A DNA stretch of 64,000 nt from contig JAJLRJ010000008.1 in NCBI GenBank assembly GCA_024195265.1, forward strand, positions 5,082,017 through 5,146,016. Direction: 5' to 3'. The notes beneath the pieces are model-generated. The model ran no database searches. It was not told the DNA's origin and was given only the letters and a program-made list of their open reading frames with translations. Of this stretch, positions 55,565-62,800 are shown piece by piece. The position numbers and the translations under genes were made by a program. The stretch comes from Dendrophyllia cribrosa. Lineage: Eukaryota > Cnidaria > Anthozoa > Scleractinia > Dendrophylliidae. How positions within the stretch are numbered: position 1 is the first letter of the stretch; every line of letters begins with the position of its first letter.

Positions 55565-55693
55565 GGTTTGTGTCCGGTATACATATGATTTTTATTTTTT
55601 GTGCCTTTGTCGTCTCGTTCAATCTCAACTCGCGCCCTTTAGGCCCTCGTCATAGAGGACTCGGGCCTCATCATAGAGGACTACGGCCTTGTC

Positions 55694-56059
55694 TTAGAGG
55701 ACTCGGACCTCTTCATAGCGGACTTGGGCATCTTTATAGAGGGTTAGACCCTCGAACTCTCGGGCCGTGTCATTGAGGACTCGGGCCTTGGCCTCTAGGG
55801 CTCTGGCCTCGGCCTCTCGGGCCTCGGCCTTGTACTCTCGGGTCCATAGGACCTCTAGGTCCTCAGGCTCGGCATCGGCCTCAGGCTCAGGCTCGGGCTC
55901 GGGCTCGGGCTCGGGTACGAACACATACTTGGGCGGCTCGTTGTGTCTGTTCATTGCCAATCCGAGAATTGTTTTAACGGAGGCCACGCTAAGTTTGCCC
56001 CAAAAAAGAAGCACACCTCCGATTGCAGCACCAGTCGTGATCCCCTGTAAAAAATCCAT
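55694..56059 (-). CDS. TM protein with EP-repeat tail, in-frame stop shortens it
   Basis: 121 residues: N-terminal TM segment (GAAIGGVLLFWGKLSV), AMNRHN junction, a (EP)n run, then a helical repeat region (AEAREAEARALEAKAR). The repeat pattern YEEVRVL continues in the same frame beyond the TAA at 55694-55696 (AVVLYDEARVL and so on) to a TGA near 55629, so the TAA looks like a nonsense change of a Tyr or similar codon. Paralogue of the next gene upstream (56093-56326), sharing the N-terminal 40 residues. Confidence 0.65.
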   Translation of the reverse strand: MDFLQGITTGAAIGGVLLFWGKLSVASVKTILGLAMNRHNEPPKYVFVPEPEPEPEPEPEADAEPEDLEVLWTREYKAEAREAEARALEAKARVLNDTAREFEGLTLYKDAQVRYEEVRVL

Positions 56060-56092
56060 GTACAGTATACATATGTTTTTTATTTTTCTGAC
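56060..56092 (-). promoter_or_regulatory. Recurrent start-site motif of the Polinton genes (type example)
   Basis: Minus strand reads AAAAATAAAAAACATATG, then TATACTGTAC, then ATG. The same layout (A/T-rich AAAAATAAAAA, then CATATGTATAC or CATATATATAC, then 3-12 bases, then ATG) precedes the genes starting at 54869, 55325, 55564, 56059, 56326, 56834, 57526 and 62758; a split copy precedes 57787. It overlaps or directly follows the stop of the upstream gene. Probably a TATA-type core promoter, as in compact viral genomes. Confidence 0.7.
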
Positions 56093-56326
56093 TCAGACTC
56101 GACCTCGGCCCCGACCTCTGCCTCGGACTCGGGGCTCCTCGACCTCGGCCTCTGACTCGACCTCATCCTCAGACTCAGACTCGGGCTCAGACTCAGGCTC
56201 GGGTCTGTTGTGCCTGTTCATTGCCAATCTGTAAACTGTTTGAAAGGCTACCGCGTTAAATCCAAAACAAAGAAAAACCACACCTCCGATTGCAGCAGCA
56301 GTCATCACCTCCTGGAAAGGATTCAT
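56093..56326 (-). CDS. TM protein with acidic/RG tail, paralogue of 55694-56059
   Basis: 77 residues. MNPFQEVMTAAAIGGVVFL and AMNRHN align with the neighbouring gene; the tail is EPESEPESESED and then RGRGRGRGR. The paired genes indicate a tandem duplication followed by tail divergence. Start motif AACATATATATACTGCACC lies directly upstream. Function unknown; a single-pass membrane or virion-associated protein is plausible. Confidence 0.65.
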   Translation of the reverse strand: MNPFQEVMTAAAIGGVVFLCFGFNAVAFQTVYRLAMNRHNRPEPESEPESESEDEVESEAEVEEPRVRGRGRGRGRV

Positions 56327-56348
56327 GGTGCAGTATATATATGTTTTT

Positions 56349-56834
56349 TTATTCCATATTTTTTATTCCTTGTCTTACCGGAATTCGAGATGGGGGCGTT
56401 GCGGCGGGTGTTGCTGGTGGGGTTGGCGTGGGGGTGTTTGCTGGCGTTGGTGCTGGTGTGTTTGATTTGCGCCCAAGCCTTTGCATTATGGCTTCGCGTT
56501 GGTAATAAACACCTGCAGCAGAGACAACCAACCCACCAACCGCCAGAATATAAACGATTGAGTTGCTGTTGGCGTCACTTGTTGTGTCATTTGTTGCACC
56601 ACTTGTTGTTTCACTTGTTGTGCCACTTGCTGAGGGTGCAGGCTTTTGTGTTTCGGCCTTTTTCTTTGCTTCCCGGGCCAGGCGGTTGCGTTCTGCTAGC
56701 CTTTTACCAGAAGCAACACGGCCGGGGTTCTTTTCTGTTGCAGGCTTTGTTTTGGGGGCCTCAGAGGTAACCCGTGCAGGTGTTGGAGTTGGAGTTGGAG
56801 TTTCTTCAGGGATAGTCTCGAGTGGTGTGGTCAT
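56349..56834 (-). CDS. Single-TM protein with Thr/Pro-rich arms
   Basis: 161 residues. Thr/Pro-rich N-terminus (ETPTPTPTPAR), a Lys/Arg helix (LAERNRLAREAKKKAE), a Ser/Thr spacer, one TM helix (IVYILAVGGLVVSAAGVYY) and a Pro/Thr-rich C-terminus. No family recognised. Low-complexity arms around one TM fit a structural or fibre-like membrane protein. ATG 56834 follows CATATATATACAGA. Confidence 0.65.
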   Translation of the reverse strand: MTTPLETIPEETPTPTPTPARVTSEAPKTKPATEKNPGRVASGKRLAERNRLAREAKKKAETQKPAPSASGTTSETTSGATNDTTSDANSNSIVYILAVGGLVVSAAGVYYQREAIMQRLGRKSNTPAPTPANTPTPTPPATPAATPPSRIPVRQGIKNME

Positions 56835-56899
56835 TCTGTATATATATGAATTTTATTTTTAGATGTGCCAGGTTGCTGACAGGTTGCTGCCAGGTTTCT

Positions 56900-57526
56900 T
56901 CAAGGTTGCTGCGAGGTCACCCCAGGTCCCAACCCAACTTCATCAAGGCCCTGGCGTGGATAGCCTTCACTGTCTCTGGTTGGATGTGTGGGTGGGGGCT
57001 GGGGTTCCAATTCTATCAAGTCAGTCTTGTGATCAGGCTCTCGTTCAAACTTGATGTGTTTTGTTGTGATGAGAGCAGCATTGGCAATCGCCAGCCATCG
57101 TCCGCATCGCACGGCAATAGCCCCAGCAAGATTTGACAGCTCCTGGTTGATGATGTAGTCGTTCTTGAGTTCTTTCTGCAACTCCACCACATCATCAACC
57201 GGGATCACCATGCCAACGCCTTTGGATATTAGCATGATGCCAGAATCAACTAGGGATTCGGTTGTCTTGTTGCCAACGTAGGCCTCGTACCGTTTGCAGT
57301 ACTTGTCAACGTCCTTGTCTGACAACCGCTTGACATGATCATGTGTGAGCTGCACGCCGATGGCTTCTTTAGCCATGCCTGTTGAAACAAGGATTGCCAG
57401 CTTCTCACATTTGGCAGGAATGTCATTGTCACCAACTAACCCTGTTGGAGGTGCGGCACCAGGGGCGGCCTCCAGCATCTGCATTACTTCGTCAAAAACG
57501 ACCTGGTCTTCAGCTGCTCGTGCCAT
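56900..57526 (-). CDS. Unrecognised Polinton protein, about 208 aa
   Basis: Start set at ATG 57526 (MARAAEDQVVFDEVMQML), directly after the motif CATATGTATACCCTG; the frame itself extends a few codons upstream through the motif. The protein is mostly helical, with AKCEKLAILVSTGMAKEAIG, KGVGMVIPVDDVVELQKEL and AGAIAVRCGRWLAIANAALI, and a Pro-rich C-terminus. Without a clear TM it could be a soluble virion or DNA-binding protein. I do not recognise the family. Confidence 0.7.
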   Translation of the reverse strand: MARAAEDQVVFDEVMQMLEAAPGAAPPTGLVGDNDIPAKCEKLAILVSTGMAKEAIGVQLTHDHVKRLSDKDVDKYCKRYEAYVGNKTTESLVDSGIMLISKGVGMVIPVDDVVELQKELKNDYIINQELSNLAGAIAVRCGRWLAIANAALITTKHIKFEREPDHKTDLIELEPQPPPTHPTRDSEGYPRQGLDEVGLGPGVTSQQP

Positions 57527-57547
57527 CAGGGTATACATATGTGTTTT

Positions 57548-57787
57548 TTATTTTTCAATAATTCTCTTGATGTCTGGCAAAAGGGTTTCAAGCTCTCGTA
57601 TAAGCCCCGCCATGGTGTCTGGCATAGAATTCAACCGCAGGGGATATCTGGCCAGAAGCATGAGGCGCAGATCTTCCTCACCAGCGGCTTTGATAATTTT
57701 GTTTTGCGTATCAAGTGTGTGTTTGTGCAATTCATCCAAAAGCTGTGAAAGCACAGTGAGCTTGTGTAGACTTGTTGGCGCATTCAT
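57548..57787 (-). CDS. Small helical protein, 79 aa
   Basis: Start at ATG 57787 (MNAPTSLHKLTVLSQLLDEL), right after the expected start motif, which is now split by a pogo-type transposon inserted ten bases upstream. Predicted helical throughout (HKHTLDTQNKIIKAAGEEDL, LIRELETLLPDIKRI). No family recognised. The transposon may have separated the gene from part of its promoter. Confidence 0.6.
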   Translation of the reverse strand: MNAPTSLHKLTVLSQLLDELHKHTLDTQNKIIKAAGEEDLRLMLLARYPLRLNSMPDTMAGLIRELETLLPDIKRIIEK

Positions 57788-58191
57788 GGTTTGTATACAG
57801 TCAACTCTCGTTATAACGGACACCCTCGGGACCGGCGTTTAGTGTCCGTAATAGCGAGAGTCCGTAATAGCGGGGTACGGAAATAAAAGTGCCATTAAAG
57901 GGTGCTAAGTTAATATACACTATACCAGTGGGGTAATTTTATATCTTTAATGTGTTAAATGTGCCAAGTATACGATAAACACCACATTTAAACGATACGG
58001 TCCTTCAATTGCCGTGCCGAACAAAAACGTAACAACGTGAACTGAAACTGAAATATTAATTTAAAAAAATACGGTCAAACTCGGTCTATTTCAAACAGTA
58101 ACTGTTCCCTGCAGTTCACTGTGCAGACTGTCATCAACTGAAAAGAAACCTGGCCAAACGTCAGGCTGTTTAAGTCAGATATCACATGCTT

Positions 58192-59751
58192 TTACTTCTT
58201 CTTAAAATAGTCATCCAGCGTGCTTTGATGCTTTCTTCGTTTGACAGCAGTTTCACTGACTTTATCACCAAGACTACTAAAATCACTTGCCAGTGAGACT
58301 TGCCCATGCTGTACCAGGAAACGCTGTATTTCTTGAACACTGGCAACAACTTCTGCAAAGCTTTTTAGAGTGGAAGTCTGTGGGCAAGCCGCAGATGAAC
58401 TTTCACTCTCTTCGTTTTCACTCCCGCTTTCGCCATCATCTTCAATCACAATTTCTTGACTCTGGTTACTGATTGAGTCCAGAAGCTGCTGTTCGTTGCA
58501 AATGCTATAACAGACTGGTAATTCTTCTTCTGATCGGATGAATGTCTCGGTGCTAATACCACAGCCAGGTGCAGCATGTTCAATCAGATCCTGAAGTTCT
58601 GTGTCCAGGTCATCAAAAGGGTCGCCTTCATCTTCTACGTCTGCAACGTCAGCTGATATTCCACCAGCAGCAAAGCACTTGCTTATTGTTGAAGCCTCGA
58701 CTTTGGACCATGCAGTTGCCATCCAGTTCATGGCTTGCAGAACATCGAGGGTTTTAGCGATGCCACTTGCGCTGTTTTCCTCCGAAGCCAGGGTGATAAC
58801 ATGCCTTAACAGTAACTTCTTGTAGTGTACCTTAAAGTTCTGGATTACGCCTAAGTCTAGGGGTTGAAGTTTTGACGTGCAATTTACAGGAAAAAACACA
58901 AGTTTGACATTGGAGTAACGGCCTTTAAGGTCATACGGGTGGCAACCAGCAGAGTCCAGAAAAAGCAATATTGACCTGTCTTTGCTTTTGAAGAAGCTGT
59001 TCAATTGGCTTAGAATCTTGTGGAGGAGATCTGACGTCATCCATGCCTTGGCTTGATGTAAATATTCGCAAGGCAGATCATTTCTATTGACATTTTTCAG
59101 GCACCTTGGATTTGCGAATTTTCCAATGACAATGGGCTTTCTCCTTTCCCCTGTTGCAGAAACCAGCAAGGCGACAGTTAAGCGTTCCTTTGATTTCTTG
59201 CCACCCCTACATTTTTTCGCTTTCTCTGAAAGGCTCTTGTCGGGTAAGGCGCGAAACAGGAAGCCGGTTTCATCCAGGTTCCAAATGTCTGTCGGGTCAT
59301 AACCAGAAATAATGGATCCCAGACGCTCTTTCCACGAAACCACTGTATCTTCTGAGACGTCCGCTGATTCTCCACAAACTTTGTGCTGGGAAAGATTATG
59401 TCGCTCTTTAAACCTTGTGAGCCAACCACTTGATGCCTTGAAATCAGAGTAACCAAGATGCTCTGCTGCCTTTTGTGCAAACTCTTGGATCATGGGGCCG
59501 TCAACTGGTACATGCTGGTCGTTTTTCTTCTTAAACCATTTCCAAACAGAATCGTTTAGGTCCGAGTACTGGGAAGTACGATTTCGCTTTCTTGCTATAG
59601 GCAGCCCTCTTTCATACTCTTCTCTTATTTTTTCCTTATTCTTAAGAATGTTGCTTACTTGGGTTTTTCCACACGCATACTTTTCAGCAAGTTGACGTAC
59701 GGAGCTATTTCCTCCCTCGTGTTCTCCTACTATTTTGAAACGCTGATCCAA
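58192..59751 (-). CDS. pogo/Tigger-type transposase (CENP-B-like)
   Basis: 519 residues, complete. N-terminal psq/CENP-B helix-turn-helix (VRQLAEKYACGKTQVSNIL), a second CENP-B-type domain (VPVDGPMIQEFAQKAAEHL, FKASSGWLTRFKERHNL) and a DDE_1 catalytic core: D in IWNLDETGFLFRALPD, D in LLFLDSAGCHPYDL, and the third acidic residue in QPLDLGVIQNFK. The C-terminus is acidic and then basic. This is the Tc1/mariner-pogo group, which cuts and pastes at TA; the TA duplications around the element agree. No stop or frameshift, so the copy may be functional. The divergent HIRAN gene shares its upstream region. Confidence 0.9.
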   Translation of the reverse strand: MDQRFKIVGEHEGGNSSVRQLAEKYACGKTQVSNILKNKEKIREEYERGLPIARKRNRTSQYSDLNDSVWKWFKKKNDQHVPVDGPMIQEFAQKAAEHLGYSDFKASSGWLTRFKERHNLSQHKVCGESADVSEDTVVSWKERLGSIISGYDPTDIWNLDETGFLFRALPDKSLSEKAKKCRGGKKSKERLTVALLVSATGERRKPIVIGKFANPRCLKNVNRNDLPCEYLHQAKAWMTSDLLHKILSQLNSFFKSKDRSILLFLDSAGCHPYDLKGRYSNVKLVFFPVNCTSKLQPLDLGVIQNFKVHYKKLLLRHVITLASEENSASGIAKTLDVLQAMNWMATAWSKVEASTISKCFAAGGISADVADVEDEGDPFDDLDTELQDLIEHAAPGCGISTETFIRSEEELPVCYSICNEQQLLDSISNQSQEIVIEDDGESGSENEESESSSAACPQTSTLKSFAEVVASVQEIQRFLVQHGQVSLASDFSSLGDKVSETAVKRRKHQSTLDDYFKKK

Positions 59752-59947
59752 AGTGTTCAGCTGCAGTTAACTCGATCGAATGACCAAAGCACATGGCACA
59801 TGGCTTGTGAAATAGTTTTCTGAAACCGGAAATTACGTTTCGTAATGCGAACACGCGCTGTTCACGCAGTGAAAGTACATTTTGTAACACGCATTCATCA
59901 TAACTCGCAAGACTTGCAATTCGTGAACAGTACATTATTAATACATC

Positions 59948-60403
59948 ATGGCAGAACAACGTACTAATGAGGAATGCAAGCGATATTTTTCTTGGATGAG
60001 AGGTCATCACGCCTACAAAGATGTATTTGAGCCTGAAATTAACAAGCAATTGACACTTCAACGAGAACCAGAAAATACAAAAGATAGGTTTGCTGTGGCC
60101 GTAACAGAAGAAAATGGACGCATTGTAGGACACATTCCTCTGGGGCTGTCGAAAATTGTGTCGTGCTTTTTGAAAAGGGACAACCACAGAGGGTTGTCTA
60201 TAATCTGCGGGAAGAGGATTAACAGAGGTGGCGGTCTAGGGCTTGAGATTCCAGTCATTTATGAACTGTATGGTGACCAAACATATCTTGAAAGACTGGA
60301 CGAGCTGATCAACAGTAGCGAGAGTGCTAGGAAGTCGTTGAGAAAGGAGGACGAGGGCTTAGCGACTGAAGAGCCTAAAAGGAAAAGGCGCAAGCTGAAG
60401 TGA
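59948..60403 (+). CDS. HIRAN-domain protein, transposon cargo
   Basis: 151 residues. HIRAN domains (HLTF, Rad5) bind single-stranded 3' DNA ends or damaged DNA. Here the domain occupies roughly residues 15-105: RGHHAYKDVFEPEINKQLTL, REPENTKDRFAVAV, GRIVGHIPLGLSKIVSCFL. The C-terminus is basic (EPKRKRRKLK), a likely nuclear signal. It stands alone, without helicase or RING. Divergent from the transposase with a 196-bp shared upstream region and inside the TIRs, so it moves with the element. A role in end protection or repair of excision breaks is inference. Confidence 0.75.
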   Translation: MAEQRTNEECKRYFSWMRGHHAYKDVFEPEINKQLTLQREPENTKDRFAVAVTEENGRIVGHIPLGLSKIVSCFLKRDNHRGLSIICGKRINRGGGLGLEIPVIYELYGDQTYLERLDELINSSESARKSLRKEDEGLATEEPKRKRRKLK

Positions 60404-60756
60404 AGATACCGAAAAGTCTACATGAAACAAGTCTGACCGGCCGTACGAGAAAATAAACATTCCAGACTATTTTGAAGTGTTTGTTGACAAATGAAGAAGA
60501 ACAGACTGCCATTTTACGTAATCATGTTACATGAGAACTTTTCAGTGTCCGCTTTATCGAGAGTGAAAACAATAAAATTGTTACGTTGGTACCACAAAAG
60601 TGTCCGTAATTCCGTAATAGCGAGAGTCCGTAATAGCGGGAGTTGTTTACAGTCAAACCTCTATAGTTTCCGCCGGGGATCTGAAATTTGTCCGTAATGG
60701 CGAGCGTCCGTAATAGCGGGGTGTCCGCAAGGCGAGAGTTGACTGTATATGTGTGT

Positions 60757-61356
60757 TTAAACCTTGTACTCAATTCCATACGGGTGTCTCAAAGAGAAAA
60801 CCAGGTGGGAGAACTTGCGAGATTTGAGCCTTGCGATAAAATCTTTGTACTCCTCGTGGGAGAGCTCGCCGGCATAATCTTCGAATATGGCTTTGGTTGT
60901 CTTGCTGGATGGCGTGTAAAAGAGCACGATCGCTGCAATGTTATCACGATATGGCTTGGCAATGCTGGTTATCTGCTGGGTCAAGACCCACACGGATATG
61001 CCGTCATGCCTTGCGCTGAACCCCAGATTGACCAGTTGGCCCGTTCGGCCTTTGACATCTTTGGAGGCGGCGCAGTCATCGAGAATGAATAAAGTGTTGG
61101 TGGATGTGAAAAAGAGGCTCGCCAGCCTCAACCAGTCTTCGATTTCGTGCTGTTGGCAGACAATCACGAAGATGTGTGGATCGCGGTCCACAAAGCCATC
61201 GTATGTCTTGTTCTTAACAAATGTGGGGCAGAATAAAACGATGTAATCAAAACAACCCCTACAGGGGCCTCGCAGTTGTGAGAGAAGATACTGTGTCTTG
61301 CCAGAGTTAGTGGGGCCCACGATTAGTGCATTGAATGGCAGCTTTCTTGGGTCCAT
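60757..61356 (-). CDS. A32/FtsK-like DNA-packaging ATPase
   Basis: Packages DNA into the capsid in Polintons and related DNA viruses. 199 residues from ATG 61356 (MDPRKLPFNALIVGPTNSG); a reading from an upstream TTG was rejected. Walker A GPTNSGKT, Walker B TLFILDDC, then a sensor-like segment SVWVLTQQIT and an arginine-rich C-terminal half. It overlaps the 3' end of the upstream small gene by 50 bp. The stop lies 12 bp from the right border of the pogo-type insertion, so it was nearly hit. Complete motifs, no interruption. Confidence 0.88.
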   Translation of the reverse strand: MDPRKLPFNALIVGPTNSGKTQYLLSQLRGPCRGCFDYIVLFCPTFVKNKTYDGFVDRDPHIFVIVCQQHEIEDWLRLASLFFTSTNTLFILDDCAASKDVKGRTGQLVNLGFSARHDGISVWVLTQQITSIAKPYRDNIAAIVLFYTPSSKTTKAIFEDYAGELSHEEYKDFIARLKSRKFSHLVFSLRHPYGIEYKV

Positions 61357-61501
61357 AACCAACGCCTATATTAGTTGGTTTGCAAACTGGCGGGGAGGGG
61401 GCCTTTGCCAGAAGTCTTTGTATTTCATTGTGTGATAATGGTCTGGTGGATGGCAGGGGAGCCGGCTTAGCATAGAAGTTGATCTTGTTTCTTGTGGCCA
61501 T
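61307..61501 (-). CDS. Small basic protein, 64 aa, overlapping the ATPase gene
   Basis: MATRNKINFYAKPAPLPSTR start, Pro-rich and basic, no TM and no recognised family. The ATG at 61501 lies 6 bp after the stop of the capsid gene, in CTAATATACCATGG, a shortened version of the shared start motif. The last 50 bp overlap the ATPase reading frame. It could be a small DNA-binding or cementing virion protein, or an expressed leader for the ATPase; context is the only evidence. Confidence 0.5.
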   Translation of the reverse strand: MATRNKINFYAKPAPLPSTRPLSHNEIQRLLAKAPSPPVCKPTNIGVGYGPKKAAIQCTNRGPH

Positions 61502-61507
61502 GGTATA

Positions 61508-62758
61508 TTAGTACTGTACAGATTCCAGCTGCCTGCCCATGATGCTCATCTGTGCGTCTGAGAGGGTGAAGATGTGGCAGAGTGCGTTCCCCGACCCTGT
61601 ACCGTTTCGTTCGATCTCGAGTTGCACGCCATCTTGTGTGTTGACGAGCCGTTGGCCGCCGCCGTGCAGGGATGTGTCAGCCATGGTCCGCAGGTCAATC
61701 CAGAGGCCAAACTTGTTGCCTGTGAGATATTTGGTCAAGTTCATGTTAGGCCTGCCGTCCGTGTGTGGGGTAAAATGCCGGGTTATCTCTCTCCACATGT
61801 CTGTACCACTGATGCCCTCATTGTAAAGCCTGTTTGGAACACCGTTGACTGTGACCTTCACTTTGGTGATGTCGGGATTGAAATAGTTCTCAGAGTCCCG
61901 GGCACCAGCTGTGTAGGGGTTGATGAACAGCAAGAGGATTCCCTTGAGAGACCGGCGCTGTGGGTTAACCCGAAGATTCAACCGAGTGTCACCACTTTTT
62001 GAGAATGGATGCACCCGATCTCGCATTACCAGGTCATAGGCGAACCCCTTGCCACTAGTGTAAGTGCTTGTTGCTTCGTCGGCCAGCCCCTTACTTCTGA
62101 TCGTCTCATACTCCAGCTGGATGTTTTCCAACTTGTACACGAGCTTGCTTGTGTCTGAGCCTCGGACAACTTGGTTTGCGGGGGCGAGGGTTAGTTCGAA
62201 GACCAGATCGTTATACAGTGCTTGAGGATATATAACACCGTGGTCAGTTAAGATTTGGTGATCCAGCTTGATGTGATACTTATTCTTGTATATTGTCTCA
62301 AGCTTGTTCTCTGCATCCACACCTGAGCTCTTTTTGTCGCCAGCACCAGAGCGGATCTTGCACAAATCCACACTCTGGATGCCATCCATAAGCATGTTTT
62401 CCCGCTCATCGGTTGATCTGAAGAGATCTTCGAAGATCTTGTAGATGTCGTACCCAACCGTGTCCTGGACAGTGGTGGCTGCAAACTTTACAACTAATCT
62501 GTCAACCAAGGCCCGAGAAACATTTTGCACGAGAAAGTTGTTTGCATGGCCGCCGGGTAGGCTGATGTTAAACACCAGAGCAAGTGAGCCGGACACAATG
62601 ACATCGTGCTCGCCAAGCTTGGGCACAGAGACATAAAGTGTCTCACCGGGGTTGGCCTCAGAGGGGTTGAATGTGATGCGCTTGACGGTTCGCTCTGCTT
62701 TCATGGCGCGCAGTGTCTTTTCACTGTGAGATGGAAGTAGATTCGGTTGCACAGCCAT
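61508..62758 (-). CDS. Putative double jelly-roll major capsid protein
   Basis: 416 residues, beta-rich, no TM, complete. Features: a basic start then a strand-rich segment (ETLYVSVPKLGEHDVIVSG, LALVFNISLPGG), VSRALVDRLVVKF, YDIYKIFEDLFRSTDER, and later NLRVNPQRRSLKGILLLF, FGLWIDLRTMAD. The region (first jelly roll with SLALVFNI, a YDIYKIFEDLF helix, second half with GILLLF) is consistent with Polinton capsid proteins, and the position next to the packaging ATPase fits. At 416 residues it is shorter than typical Polinton capsid proteins (about 500-650). Assignment is by context and composition, not a diagnostic motif. Confidence 0.55.
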   Translation of the reverse strand: MAVQPNLLPSHSEKTLRAMKAERTVKRITFNPSEANPGETLYVSVPKLGEHDVIVSGSLALVFNISLPGGHANNFLVQNVSRALVDRLVVKFAATTVQDTVGYDIYKIFEDLFRSTDERENMLMDGIQSVDLCKIRSGAGDKKSSGVDAENKLETIYKNKYHIKLDHQILTDHGVIYPQALYNDLVFELTLAPANQVVRGSDTSKLVYKLENIQLEYETIRSKGLADEATSTYTSGKGFAYDLVMRDRVHPFSKSGDTRLNLRVNPQRRSLKGILLLFINPYTAGARDSENYFNPDITKVKVTVNGVPNRLYNEGISGTDMWREITRHFTPHTDGRPNMNLTKYLTGNKFGLWIDLRTMADTSLHGGGQRLVNTQDGVQLEIERNGTGSGNALCHIFTLSDAQMSIMGRQLESVQY

Positions 62759-62800
62759 TGGTATATATTTGTGTTTTTAAAATTATATTTATATATCATC
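62759..62800. promoter_or_regulatory. Bidirectional start region between capsid and coiled-coil genes
   Basis: Minus side: AAAAACACAAATATATACCA before ATG 62758. Plus side: TTATATTTATATATCATC before ATG 62801. Only 42 bp separate two divergent start codons, so both core promoters must overlap. Confidence 0.6.

Larger units (their letters stand above)
57798..60745. mobile_element. pogo/Tigger-like transposon with HIRAN cargo gene
   Basis: Termini CAGTCAACTCTCGTTATAAC at the left and GGCGAGAGTTGACTG at the right (imperfect inverted repeats), flanked by TA (57796-57797 and 60746-60747). Subterminal GTCCGTAATAGCG repeats are found at both ends. It contains a CENP-B/DDE_1 transposase (-) and a HIRAN-domain gene (+), transcribed divergently from 59752-59947. 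It sits in the start motif between the Polinton genes 57548-57787 and 60757-61356. Confidence 0.88.

Noticed and set aside
55767..57842. Plus-strand ORFs of 99-186 codons opposite the small Polinton genes
   Set aside because: Each is antisense to a minus-strand gene that has a start motif and plausible composition; the plus-strand ORFs lack such motifs.
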